Virus record (IMG/VR): IMGVR_UViG_3300003322_000534
Location: 1-40,295 of that record
Source of the DNA: a virus
Length of the DNA: 40,295 nt
Direction: 5' to 3' (one strand)
Positions 30,399 through 38,396 of this stretch are shown here, piece by piece. Each line of letters starts with the position of its first letter. The stretch's first letter is position 1. Position numbers and translations under genes: made by a program. The notes beneath the pieces were generated by a model. The model made no database searches. It was not told the DNA's origin and saw only the letters and a list, made by a program, of their open reading frames with translations.

Positions 30399-30594
30399 AC
30401 CACCTGAAAAAGATCCTGGGCTTGAGCGCCAACTAGCTGCTGAAGCTGAGCGGGTAGCCAAAGAAAAAGCCGATGCAGAACAGAAGTCAGCAGAGGAGGA
30501 GGCCGCTCGCCTTCGCCGTTTGCGCGGTGCGCGCTCGCTTCTGGGTGGAACCTACACCGGCTTTGATCTCGGATCTCAAGATACATTGGGTTAA
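30373..30594 (+). CDS. 73-residue coiled-coil phage protein
   Basis: Starts MGNPLAKPKPPEKDP. A long charged helix (AEAERVAKEKADAEQKS) leads to RLRRLRGARSLLGGTYTGF. Similar small proteins with a 'RGRRSLLGG' end lie just before the portal gene in many podoviruses as I recall them. It may be a minor head or ejection protein. It overlaps the previous gene by 26 bases. Confidence 0.6.
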   Translation: MGNPLAKPKPPEKDPGLERQLAAEAERVAKEKADAEQKSAEEEAARLRRLRGARSLLGGTYTGFDLGSQDTLG

Positions 30595-30597
30595 CGA

Positions 30598-32178
30598 ATG
30601 GCGTACGATGCACAGCCTCATGCCGTCACTGTAAGCGGCGACAGTAAAACAAAAAAGCTGCTCGAGCGCTTCTCAAAAGCGCAGACAAAGCGTCAAGTGT
30701 GGGAACCAGTCTGGCAGGATTGCTATGACTTTGCCCTGCCACAGCGCGAAGGCTTCAACAATGATGAGGTTGAAGGCGAGGAGCGCATGGAGAACATCTT
30801 TGATGAAACCGCGCTTGTTGGCGTGCAGGAGTTCTCCAGCCGAATGGTCGCTGGTATTTGGCCGGCACTAATGCGCGCCGTCAAACTTGATCCCGGCCCG
30901 AGCGTGCCGAAAGAGAATGTAGACGCGGTGACCCGCGGCCTCGAGGAGATCGAGGATGATTTCTATGATGTGATAAACCACTCCAACTGGCAGCAGGAAT
31001 TTTATGAGGGCATGCAGGAGGTTGCGACCAGCACCGCTGCTATGCTGGTCGAGGAAAACGATGAGCCGGATAATCCGGTGCGCTTTACCACGGTGCCACT
31101 CAGTAAGCTATGGATAGAGCGCGACGTATTTGGGGGCGCCGGCGCTGTGTTCCATTCTCCGAAGATGCGCTTTGGCGACCTCAAGGTGAAATGGCCGAAA
31201 GCGGAGTTCCACAATTCCCAGCTCCTTCAGAAGATTGAGAAAGAGCCCGACGCTGAAACCTGCGTCGTGGTGGCGGTCTACCGTGACTGGTCGATTCGCA
31301 CTGAGGAAGTCAACCGCATGTGCGTGATCGTTAAAGACTTTACCGACACAATCTATGAAGATGAGTTCCGCGGCGAAGGTTCAAATCCTTGGATCATCTA
31401 TGGCTGGTCACGCGCCGCCGGCGAAACCTATGACCGCGGGCCACTCATCAATGCGCTGCCGGCGATCCGCACACTGAATCTCACCGTTCAGCTCGTGCTC
31501 GAGAATGCCGAGCTCGCGATCAGCGGCATGTGGCAGGGCGACGACGACGGGGTGCTAAACCCTGATACCATCCGCCTGGTGCCTGGTGTGGTGGTCCCGA
31601 AAGCACCGGGCAGTAATGGTCTGCAGCCGCTCGAGACACCAGGCAGCTTCGATGTTGCTCAGCTCATCCTTGATGAGATGCGGCATAACGTGCGCAAGGC
31701 ACTTTACAACGAAACCCTTGGCCCGCGGGAAGGAACGCCGCCCAGCGCTACCGAAGTGACTGAGCGCATGGCAGACTTGGCCCGTCAGATCGGTGCCCCG
31801 TACAGCCGCATCTTGTCTGGCCTCATTGAGCCGATGGTGCGCCGCGTGCTCTACATCCGCCGCAAGCAAGGGGCCATCAAGATCCCTCGTATCGGTGGGC
31901 GCTACATCACGATCCGCCCGACCGCGGCCTTGGCAAAAGCCCAGCGCTACGATGACATCTCAAACGAGACTCGGTACTACGGCACCATTGGCCAACTCTT
32001 TGGGCCTGAGATGTTGCCGCTGGTGGCGAAGCCTGAAGAAGTTGCAGCGCGCCTGGCTGATCTATTCCAGGTGAAGAAGGAGCCGCTGCGCACCAAGCTT
32101 GAGGTGAAGAACCTCATGGAGCAACTGAAGAAAGCAATGGCAGCTCAGCAGCAGGCGGCGACACAAACAGGCCAGTAA
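30598..32178 (+). CDS. Portal / head-tail connector protein
   Basis: 526 residues, of the T7 gp8-like head-to-tail connecting family: RVWEPVWQDCYDFALPQR-type N-terminus, FSSRMVAGIWPALMRAVKLD, PLSKLWIERDVFG, and an SATEVTERM helix near residue 380. The Gln/Ala-rich C-terminus is typical. Twelve copies form the ring through which DNA is packed and leaves. Position just after the terminase region supports it. Confidence 0.93.
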   Translation: MAYDAQPHAVTVSGDSKTKKLLERFSKAQTKRQVWEPVWQDCYDFALPQREGFNNDEVEGEERMENIFDETALVGVQEFSSRMVAGIWPALMRAVKLDPGPSVPKENVDAVTRGLEEIEDDFYDVINHSNWQQEFYEGMQEVATSTAAMLVEENDEPDNPVRFTTVPLSKLWIERDVFGGAGAVFHSPKMRFGDLKVKWPKAEFHNSQLLQKIEKEPDAETCVVVAVYRDWSIRTEEVNRMCVIVKDFTDTIYEDEFRGEGSNPWIIYGWSRAAGETYDRGPLINALPAIRTLNLTVQLVLENAELAISGMWQGDDDGVLNPDTIRLVPGVVVPKAPGSNGLQPLETPGSFDVAQLILDEMRHNVRKALYNETLGPREGTPPSATEVTERMADLARQIGAPYSRILSGLIEPMVRRVLYIRRKQGAIKIPRIGGRYITIRPTAALAKAQRYDDISNETRYYGTIGQLFGPEMLPLVAKPEEVAARLADLFQVKKEPLRTKLEVKNLMEQLKKAMAAQQQAATQTGQ

Positions 32179-32185
32179 CTTCAGC

Positions 32186-32213
32186 TTGCTTTCCTGCAAA
32201 ACTGCAGTATAGT
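32186..32213 (+). promoter_or_regulatory. Late promoter with operator-like palindrome in the spacer
   Basis: TTGCTT (32186-32191), 16 bases, TATAGT (32208-32213). The spacer contains CTGCAAAACTGCAG (32194-32207). The ATG at 32221 lies 7 bases after the -10, so the transcript would begin at or next to the start codon. Confidence 0.65.
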
Positions 32214-32220
32214 CACCACT

Positions 32221-32589
32221 ATGGATAGTGGTTCAGACAGCAAGACATGTATAGGTATAGATGGTTATGCCAGATCCATTGCCATTGAAAACAAGCTGAA
32301 CAGCATCGCTGCTAGCACCTTTGTCCAGCCCGGAGCTCAAGAGTTTCTCGAATATCTGAGGGGGATCACACTTAACGCCATCATGCCGCCTGGTGCGTCG
32401 GATGCAGCATTGCGTGAGCAAGAGGGCATGCGTCGGTTATTCAGCATCATCCAGCAACGTATCAATAAAGGGAAAGAGGGGCCTAATGCTAGTTCAGGGG
32501 TGGAATCGAGTGCTACGCGCGCCGGAGGGCGGGGCGTCAGGGGGAGAAGGAGCGCCAGCGGGCGGAGAAGGAAGCCCGTCGGCGGATAA
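32221..32589 (+). CDS. Head-region phage protein, probably leaderless
   Basis: 122 residues starting MDSGSDSKTCIGIDGYARSI. A conserved-looking segment (PPGASDAALREQEGMRRLFS) resembles small proteins between portal and scaffold genes in related podoviruses. The last 34 residues are Gly/Arg-rich and come from a second reading of the scaffold N-terminal coding sequence. It starts directly after the -10 box with no ribosome site. The function is unknown. Confidence 0.65.
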   Translation: MDSGSDSKTCIGIDGYARSIAIENKLNSIAASTFVQPGAQEFLEYLRGITLNAIMPPGASDAALREQEGMRRLFSIIQQRINKGKEGPNASSGVESSATRAGGRGVRGRRSASGRRRKPVGG

Positions 32590-33331
32590 GGGTGCCGCAG
32601 GCGGCGGTGAAGGCGGAAAGGAGCGGCCTGATTGGCTTCCCGAAGCTTATTGGGATTCCGAGAAGGGCGAGGGCAAATTCGAGGATCTCGCCAAAAGCCA
32701 CGCCGATATCACCAAGAAGATCACGACCCGCAACGATGATTTAAAAAAGCAGGTCAAGGCCGACTTTGAAAAGGAGCGCTTTGCCAAGCGACCGGAGGCG
32801 GCCGACAAGTACGAGCTACGGTTACCAGAGGGCGTTCTGCCTGATGGCGTTGAATGGGAGTTCAACGCCGAAGATCCGCTAGTGAATTTTGCGCGCAACC
32901 TGGCCTATGAGAACGGCCTGGGCCAGGAAGGCTTCGACAAGCTGGTTGGCGAGTACATCAAAAGTGAGATTGCCAAGCTGCCTGATGTCGAAGCTCAGGT
33001 GAAGCGCTTGGGCGAGAAGGGCCCCGAGCGCGTGGCGCGTATCGACCAGTGGCTTTCGGTCAATATGTCGAAAGGTGCCTATGCTGCGCTTTCATCGGTG
33101 GCAAAGAATGCGGAAGTGCTTATTGCTATCGAGGAGCTGATGATGCGGGCAGGAGCTCCGGCCTTCGTGGTTGACAGCGATCCAGGCGGCGACCAGCAGA
33201 TCCTCACCGATGCAGTCGTGCGGAGCTGGCAGGCAGATCCGAAGTATTGGGACCCTGTGAAGCGCGACCCAACCTTCGTCAAGAAGGTCGAGGATGCTTG
33301 GAAAAAACTCTATCCAGCGAACAAGAAGTAA
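32486..33331 (+). CDS. Scaffolding protein
   Basis: 281 residues from the ATG at 32486 behind AGAGGGG. A Gly/Ala/Glu-rich disordered N-terminus is followed by RPDWLPEAYWDSEKGEGKFE and a charged helical coil (RNDDLKKQVKADFEKER), then a helical domain (ADKYELRLPEGVLPDG). This is the pattern of podovirus scaffold proteins, which guide capsid assembly and leave before packaging. It sits directly before the major capsid gene. The first 104 bases overlap the upstream gene. Confidence 0.85.
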   Translation: MLVQGWNRVLRAPEGGASGGEGAPAGGEGSPSADKGAAGGGEGGKERPDWLPEAYWDSEKGEGKFEDLAKSHADITKKITTRNDDLKKQVKADFEKERFAKRPEAADKYELRLPEGVLPDGVEWEFNAEDPLVNFARNLAYENGLGQEGFDKLVGEYIKSEIAKLPDVEAQVKRLGEKGPERVARIDQWLSVNMSKGAYAALSSVAKNAEVLIAIEELMMRAGAPAFVVDSDPGGDQQILTDAVVRSWQADPKYWDPVKRDPTFVKKVEDAWKKLYPANKK

Positions 33332-33357
33332 CCGCGTTTATATCTTGTGCATTGAGG

Positions 33358-33384
33358 AAGCCCCTTTGCTGGGGCTTTCTTTTT
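33358..33384 (+). terminator. Rho-independent terminator after the scaffold gene
   Basis: AAGCCCC (33358-33364), loop TTTGCT, GGGGCTT (33371-33377), then TCTTTTTT. It ends or thins transcription between scaffold and capsid, which would let the capsid gene be expressed at a separate level. Confidence 0.8.
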
Positions 33385-33439
33385 TCATGCGCGGCCCCTT
33401 TCGTTGCGTGCGCCCGGCCCCTGTATAGGCTAACCGGGA

Positions 33440-33489
33440 CTCGTAATGGAGGCTTACCGGCTACCAAACCGATAACTCCATTTTACGAG
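33440..33489 (+). promoter_or_regulatory. Hairpin leader upstream of the major capsid gene
   Basis: CTCGTAATGGAG (33440-33451) pairs with CTCCATTTTACGAG (33476-33489) with a two-base bulge, and CGG/CCG inside the loop. The ribosome site GAGGGG (33487-33492) starts at the foot of the stem. It could stabilise the capsid mRNA or be a processing or control hairpin. Not folded by software. Confidence 0.5.
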
Positions 33490-33496
33490 GGGAATT

Positions 33497-34345
33497 ATGT
33501 CCACAAGTATTGATACTGCTTTTGTTAAGCAGTACGAGAGCGAGGTTCATGTCGCTTATCAGCGCATGGGCTCGAAGCTTCGTAACACGGTTCGCACCGC
33601 GAGCGTGAACGGAGCGAAAGACACCACGTTCCAGAAAATTGGTAAAGGCTCTGCCGGCACCAAAACCCGTCACGGTAAAGTGCCGGTGATGAATGTCGAT
33701 CACACCAACGTGACCGCCACGCTCACCGACTACTACGCTGGCGACTGGAACGACAAGCTCGATAACCTCAAGACGAACATCAACGAGCGTCAGATCTTGG
33801 CGCAAGCTGGTGCTTATGCTCTTGGCCGCAAAACCGATGACCTGATCATCACCGCTGCGGAAACCACCACCAACACCTCTGTTACGGGCGCGACCTGGAC
33901 CGATGGTGTTGACCTTTCTGACATGACCGCAGTGATGCAAGCGTTCGGCAACAATGACGTGCCGGATGACGGGCAGCGCTGGGCCATCGTTGGTTGGGCA
34001 CAGTGGAACCATCTGTTGCAGATCCAGCAATTCGCTTCGGCGGATTACGTGCCTGCTGACCAGATGCCGTTCACTGCTGGTACTCAAGCGAAACGTTGGT
34101 TGTCGTTCAACATTGTGCCTATGTCGACTTCCGACGATGGCCTTGGGAACGATGGCACCAACACCACCTGCCTGTTCTATCACCGCAACGCAATCGGTCA
34201 CGCAATCGGGGCTGAAGTGCAGTCGGATATTACATGGCACGGCGACTATGCAGCTTATTTCATCAATAACATGATGTCACAGGGCGCTGTGCTGATTGAT
34301 GCGAATGGCTGCTACAAAATCGCCGTCAACGACACATTAAGCTAG
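33497..34345 (+). CDS. Major capsid protein
   Basis: 282 residues starting MSTSIDTAFVKQYESEVHVA. The pattern (QRMGSKLRNTVRT, TTFQKIGKGSAGTKTRHGKV, VTATLTDYYAGDWNDKLDNL) is that of the HK97-fold capsid proteins of podoviruses related to the 'phage capsid 2' group. It forms the icosahedral shell. Position after scaffold and its own ribosome site (GAGGGG) support high expression. Confidence 0.9.
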   Translation: MSTSIDTAFVKQYESEVHVAYQRMGSKLRNTVRTASVNGAKDTTFQKIGKGSAGTKTRHGKVPVMNVDHTNVTATLTDYYAGDWNDKLDNLKTNINERQILAQAGAYALGRKTDDLIITAAETTTNTSVTGATWTDGVDLSDMTAVMQAFGNNDVPDDGQRWAIVGWAQWNHLLQIQQFASADYVPADQMPFTAGTQAKRWLSFNIVPMSTSDDGLGNDGTNTTCLFYHRNAIGHAIGAEVQSDITWHGDYAAYFINNMMSQGAVLIDANGCYKIAVNDTLS

Positions 34346-34358
34346 AGGAGATTAGAAC

Positions 34359-34964
34359 ATGGCTTACAATGCAGTCGGTTTTAAAACCATTAAGTCTGGG
34401 GGCGCCATTGGCGCCGGCAGCGGCAGCGTAAAGAACATCCATTCTTACGCAACCAACGATACGTTGGCGACCGTGCTGGCCTCTGGCTACTTCAACAGTG
34501 CAACCAGCTTCCTGACGCAAGGCGACATCGTCCTCATCCATGGCGATGTTGATGGCACTCCTTACGCCACGACGGCTATCGTTACGTCGGCCACAGCGGC
34601 GGCTACCGTCACCACGACTTCAGGTGGCGAGTACAGCATCACCGATGAGCTCTCGCTCACCGACGGCACCTACCAGCTTTTCCCGTTCGCGAAAGCGGGC
34701 GTGATCAAGAAGATCTACACAGTTCTTCGCGCTGGTGCGGTGACGACCAACGATGCGGTGTGCACATTCCGCATCAACACCACCAACATCACCTCGGGTG
34801 TGGTGACTGTCACGGCTTCCGGCTCTGCGGCCGGCGACATTGACGTTGCTACTCCAAGCGCAGCCAACACGGTTGCGGCGGGTGATTACCTGAGCTGCGT
34901 AGTTTCCGGTACTCCCGGCGGCTCGCGTGTCGCAGGGGTCCTGGTGCTGATGGCTCCGGGCTAA
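34359..34964 (+). CDS. Capsid decoration / cement protein candidate
   Basis: 201 residues, very rich in Thr, Ala, Ser, Val and Gly, with no Trp and short beta strands. The N-terminus has an Ala/Gly-rich loop (KSGGAIGAGSGSVKNIH) and the C-terminus a jelly-roll-like pattern. The position directly after the major capsid gene fits a decoration or cement protein that binds outside the capsid. The ribosome site AGAGGAGATT is strong. The assignment is by context only. Confidence 0.6.
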   Translation: MAYNAVGFKTIKSGGAIGAGSGSVKNIHSYATNDTLATVLASGYFNSATSFLTQGDIVLIHGDVDGTPYATTAIVTSATAAATVTTTSGGEYSITDELSLTDGTYQLFPFAKAGVIKKIYTVLRAGAVTTNDAVCTFRINTTNITSGVVTVTASGSAAGDIDVATPSAANTVAAGDYLSCVVSGTPGGSRVAGVLVLMAPG

Positions 34965-34980
34965 TCAATTATAGGGTGGG

Positions 34981-35010
34981 AGGGGGGAGTTTTATATTCC
35001 CCCCTTTCTT
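34981..35010 (+). terminator. Rho-independent terminator after the capsid genes
   Basis: AGGGGGGA (34981-34988), 9-base AT-rich loop, TCCCCCCT (34998-35005), then TTCTT. It probably limits read-through from the capsid gene to the minor structural genes. Confidence 0.75.
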
Positions 35011-35039
35011 AAAAAATAATCTAAGAATAGGTTTGGCTT

Positions 35040-35363
35040 ATGTCTGTATCACCGCTTGGCACGCTCACGGCAGTTGGCGCCGGCACCAAGGTTAACATCG
35101 GCCCGCTCGAGCCGCCGCTAACTTTCCAGGTAACAGGTTCTACCAGCTCCGGCAGTGGCTCAGCGATCGTCAAGCTACAGGTCAGCAATACTGGCGGTAG
35201 CACTGACGGTGAGTGGATGAACGCAGGCACTGTAACGTTGATTCTAAGCGCCTCCTCCACCTCTGACGGTTTTGTGATCAATACAAGATGGCCGTTTGCT
35301 CGTATGTACGTCCCCACAATTTCCGGCACCGGAGCTTCTGTTTCAGGGACAATAGGGGGATAG
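35040..35363 (+). CDS. Small Ser/Gly-rich structural protein, unknown function
   Basis: 107 residues starting MSVSPLGTLTAVGAGTKVNI. Beta-rich, rich in Ser, Gly and Thr, with a STSSGSGSAIVKLQVSNTGG stretch. In this slot between capsid and tail genes it may be a head fibre or decoration protein. I do not recognise the family. Confidence 0.55.
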   Translation: MSVSPLGTLTAVGAGTKVNIGPLEPPLTFQVTGSTSSGSGSAIVKLQVSNTGGSTDGEWMNAGTVTLILSASSTSDGFVINTRWPFARMYVPTISGTGASVSGTIGG

Positions 35364-35364
35364 A

Positions 35365-35871
35365 ATGACAGCTACACCAATAGCCACAGTAACAAATAAT
35401 CTCTCGTCGTTGGCAGAGCTGGTTCCGTCTCCGACTTACGGTGTTGTGCCGACTAGCAGTGGCGGCACGGCTATGCCGAACATTATTGTCGCAGCCACTA
35501 AGTCCGGCACTACTCAGGTGGGCACTACTGACACTTCGCCAACAGAAACAGAAGTTGTTGCCCTAATGCAGACGGTGTTTTTCTCTGCTTCAGACCGTGT
35601 GATGGAAGTGAATGCAATGTTCTCGGTTGTGCCAACGCTTACCGCGGCGGCGCAATCTATTTTGGCGGTGGTGAATGGCAACGATGACTATGAGGATGCG
35701 GATGCGCTTGCCACCCGTAGCGGGCAGGTTGTCGAGCTTTTCCCCAACATCTTGGCAAAAATACAAAGTGATGTTGCTATTACCAGAATTTCGTTTGTGG
35801 CCACGCCATCAGGTGTCGCCAGCAGCGTTACCACCGGTCAGTTTGTTTCATTCATTGGAAGGATCGTGTAA
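35365..35871 (+). CDS. Structural protein, unknown function
   Basis: 168 residues starting MTATPIATVTNNLSSLAELV. Beta-rich and low in Cys and Trp. It has the look of a small virion surface protein (SSGGTAMPNIIVAATKSGTT). It starts 1 base after the preceding stop, and its stop overlaps the next ATG (TAATG). I do not recognise the family. Confidence 0.55.
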   Translation: MTATPIATVTNNLSSLAELVPSPTYGVVPTSSGGTAMPNIIVAATKSGTTQVGTTDTSPTETEVVALMQTVFFSASDRVMEVNAMFSVVPTLTAAAQSILAVVNGNDDYEDADALATRSGQVVELFPNILAKIQSDVAITRISFVATPSGVASSVTTGQFVSFIGRIV

Positions 35872-36683
35872 TGAGCATCCCACTCTTCCCGGTACGCCAT
35901 AAACAAAAACAGTTCTCTGAGCTGATTGCCACCGCCACCAAGCCTTATGCCTATTGGTCTTTTGCAACCAGTGCCAGCGAAACAATTTCTACTCCAAGCA
36001 CATCAATTGGAAGTAAAACCTCTAGCGGCACTCCAGATTTTGCTACAACTGCTGGGCGTATTACATTAGATAACAGCACCTATTACACATTTGATGATTC
36101 CACAACCGCCAACACTGGGCTGGCAGCGCTGTTGAATTTGGGTGCTGGGGCCATACTTGTGGCCGCCACCGTCAATATTAACGCATCAGAAACCGGTCAA
36201 TCTTGTATTTTATCTGTGCATACGGGCGCAGGCCCGAACTGGCGCTTGGGTGTAACTAAAAACACAACATGGCGGCACGACATCAATCTAGCTATGGACG
36301 CGGAAACTTCGGTTACTCAATATGCTGGAAGTTCAAATGAGTTTGCTTCTGGAACAGACGTTAATCTTGTTTGGTTAATTGATAATAGAAGTGGGGTGTG
36401 GACGCTTTACCGCTGGAATAATGGCACATCGCTTACTGGGGCCACTTGGTCGGGCAATGCCAATAGAGGGCCCTGCACATTTGCAAGCGCCGTTACAAAA
36501 CGTGTGCGCATTGGATCAGATAGCGCTGGAACTCCTGGAAGCCTATTTTGGGGTTCGCTGCGCCGACTTCATGTAGTCAACTATGGAACAGGCGGCCCTC
36601 CTTCCAGAATCAATGATATTGTGGCTTCATTGCATGCGAATAATAACCGCCCTACTCGTCTATTGCTTGAAAGCATCCAATGA
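35871..36683 (+). CDS. Concanavalin-like (LamG-type) lectin-fold structural protein
   Basis: 270 residues. Residues about 40-240 fit a laminin-G/concanavalin jelly roll: YYTFDDSTTANTGLAALLN, AGAILVAATVNIN, WRLGVTK, LVWLIDNRSGVWTLYRWNNG, RVRIGSDSAGTPG, FWGSLRRLHVVNYG. Such folds in phage particles bind glycans or display on heads and tails. It overlaps the metallophosphatase start (ATGA), so the two are likely partners. Confidence 0.6.
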   Translation: MSIPLFPVRHKQKQFSELIATATKPYAYWSFATSASETISTPSTSIGSKTSSGTPDFATTAGRITLDNSTYYTFDDSTTANTGLAALLNLGAGAILVAATVNINASETGQSCILSVHTGAGPNWRLGVTKNTTWRHDINLAMDAETSVTQYAGSSNEFASGTDVNLVWLIDNRSGVWTLYRWNNGTSLTGATWSGNANRGPCTFASAVTKRVRIGSDSAGTPGSLFWGSLRRLHVVNYGTGGPPSRINDIVASLHANNNRPTRLLLESIQ

Positions 36684-38317
36684 CTGCCAAATCATTAGTT
36701 GATGGGCTAAGAGTAAGGCTTGGGTATTGCACAACAACTACGGCTAAAATAACGGTTGTCGCGTTGCAGGATGCTGGCACGCTTAATGTCACCTGTTCAG
36801 GCGGATCAGTTAACATCACCACGCCGTTGACCGGCATTGGTGACGACCACCCCACGTATGGGGCTGGCCAATACCCTTTATTTTACGCCAAGGTTGATAT
36901 CACGGGTCTGACTGCCGGCACACGGTACACGTACACAGTTAGCAAGAACGGCATCACTCGCAGCGGTTCATTTAGAACCATGCCAGCTAACGGCCAGAAT
37001 TATTCGTTTATGATGTCTACCTGTGAACACGGGGAGCAATCCAGCCCAGTCGCGGTGCATCAATTAATGCGCGAATATGCGGAAGCGCAGGAAATCCCGG
37101 TGTATTTCTATGCTCACATAGATGATAATTGGTACACTGATTCTATGCGCTTTTTTGGTTACGGGCCTGCGGCGGGGCAGGATAGGGAAACCGGCTTGCA
37201 AATGTCAAATCTTAGCAAGGATCCTCAAGATACCGGGCTGGCATGGGATTACTCTTTTGTTTGGTCTGGATATTTTGGACTCCTTCCCGGATGGCCGTAT
37301 GGATTCCGTCAAGATCGAATGTGGTGGCATGAAAACATGCCGCTATGGGCGCATTGGGGCGACCACGAGGTGGCGAGCAATTGGCTGCGTGGCTACGGCG
37401 GCCAAGGCAATTGGTACGGCCCTCCGGGTTACAGCGCAGCTTCCGATTTCAGCCCGGTCGGCAATGCGCATGCCGACTTCTTTGGTGAAGTGGCGAAACC
37501 CCTGTGGGAGGCCCTCTTCGGCCAGGCGCTGCCCCCGAAGCTAGGTACGGGGCAGCACTGGGGCGTGAGTTACGGCCCGGTGGCTTTCGCTTCCGCCGAT
37601 GGCAACACCTTTGCCGACGGTCGCCACGGCCTCGTGCCGGGGACAGGAAGTGGTACAGGCAGGCAGGCAGACGGGTCAGTGAATGCCGGAGCAGGAAACG
37701 CAACACTTGACTACCTCGGAGCCACGCAAATTGGCGAAATTCTTGGCTTTTATCAAACAGCAGACAAGCCGTTCAATATTCTATTCACGTCCAATGGCAT
37801 TGCTTCTCACAACGAGCCTTGGGGGCAATGGTGGGTAAATGATTTCGATGATTTTGCGGGGCGCGCCAGCACAGGCGTGCTAAATCAAACGCGGCTGAAT
37901 GGCACGACAGGTAAATTCTGCATTTTGAAGGGCGACACCCATTCATTACATGTGCTGAGCTACCACAGCAACGGCACTGCGGCGGGGCTGGGCGGATCAG
38001 GGCATAACAATAAGGAGCTTTGGGAAATCTGCCCTGGCACAGTCAACGCATCAGGTACAGCTAACACCACATTCCAATATAAAATATTGGGCGAAAAGTT
38101 GCGTTATAAAAAAGATGCTCCATCGCCGCGCGGCAGAAACTATCACGGTTTTCTTCATGTGACAGTGTATGCAGAAGAGTCGCCAAACCGTATGGAGGTC
38201 AGATTGGTAGACACCAGCAGCGGCATGAATGAGGTAGTGTGGTCAGGCGGGTGGAATGCAAATACAAGTGGCAACGCCTTCCAGCGCATAAAGACCTACA
38301 CAAAGATCGCAAATTAA
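36680..38317 (+). CDS. PhoD-type metallophosphatase with N-terminal Ig/FN3-like domain
   Basis: 545 residues. Residues 10-100 form a fibronectin-III/purple-phosphatase-like beta domain ending SGSFRTMP. From 105 on the PhoD metallophosphatase motifs are in order: SFMMSTCEHGEQ (109-120), AHIDDNWY (145-152), HWGDHEVASNW (225-235) and KGDTHSLHV (417-425), which carry the metal-binding Asp, His and Asn residues. PhoD enzymes hydrolyse phosphodiesters, including teichoic acid in Bacillus. There is no signal peptide. Placed among virion genes, it may act on a phosphorylated surface polymer at the cell surface. That role is inferred. Confidence 0.75.
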   Translation: MTAKSLVDGLRVRLGYCTTTTAKITVVALQDAGTLNVTCSGGSVNITTPLTGIGDDHPTYGAGQYPLFYAKVDITGLTAGTRYTYTVSKNGITRSGSFRTMPANGQNYSFMMSTCEHGEQSSPVAVHQLMREYAEAQEIPVYFYAHIDDNWYTDSMRFFGYGPAAGQDRETGLQMSNLSKDPQDTGLAWDYSFVWSGYFGLLPGWPYGFRQDRMWWHENMPLWAHWGDHEVASNWLRGYGGQGNWYGPPGYSAASDFSPVGNAHADFFGEVAKPLWEALFGQALPPKLGTGQHWGVSYGPVAFASADGNTFADGRHGLVPGTGSGTGRQADGSVNAGAGNATLDYLGATQIGEILGFYQTADKPFNILFTSNGIASHNEPWGQWWVNDFDDFAGRASTGVLNQTRLNGTTGKFCILKGDTHSLHVLSYHSNGTAAGLGGSGHNNKELWEICPGTVNASGTANTTFQYKILGEKLRYKKDAPSPRGRNYHGFLHVTVYAEESPNRMEVRLVDTSSGMNEVVWSGGWNANTSGNAFQRIKTYTKIAN

Positions 38318-38396
38318 AAGCCACAAGGAAAAGTGCATTGTCCAGTCGCGTCACTGCCATAGGCTATTGCGATGACACCGCGCTAATGAGCCTATT

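Noticed and set aside
33461-34240. Long open frame antisense to the major capsid gene
   Set aside because: It is a mirror of capsid codon use, has no ribosome site and gives a His/Arg/Val-rich product with no fold pattern. The same holds for the antisense frames at 3799-4464 and 39539-40162.
35040-38317. Diversity-generating retroelement near structural genes
   Set aside because: There is no reverse transcriptase and no pair of template/variable repeats that I can see, despite the similarity of the overall layout to some temperate podoviruses with such elements.
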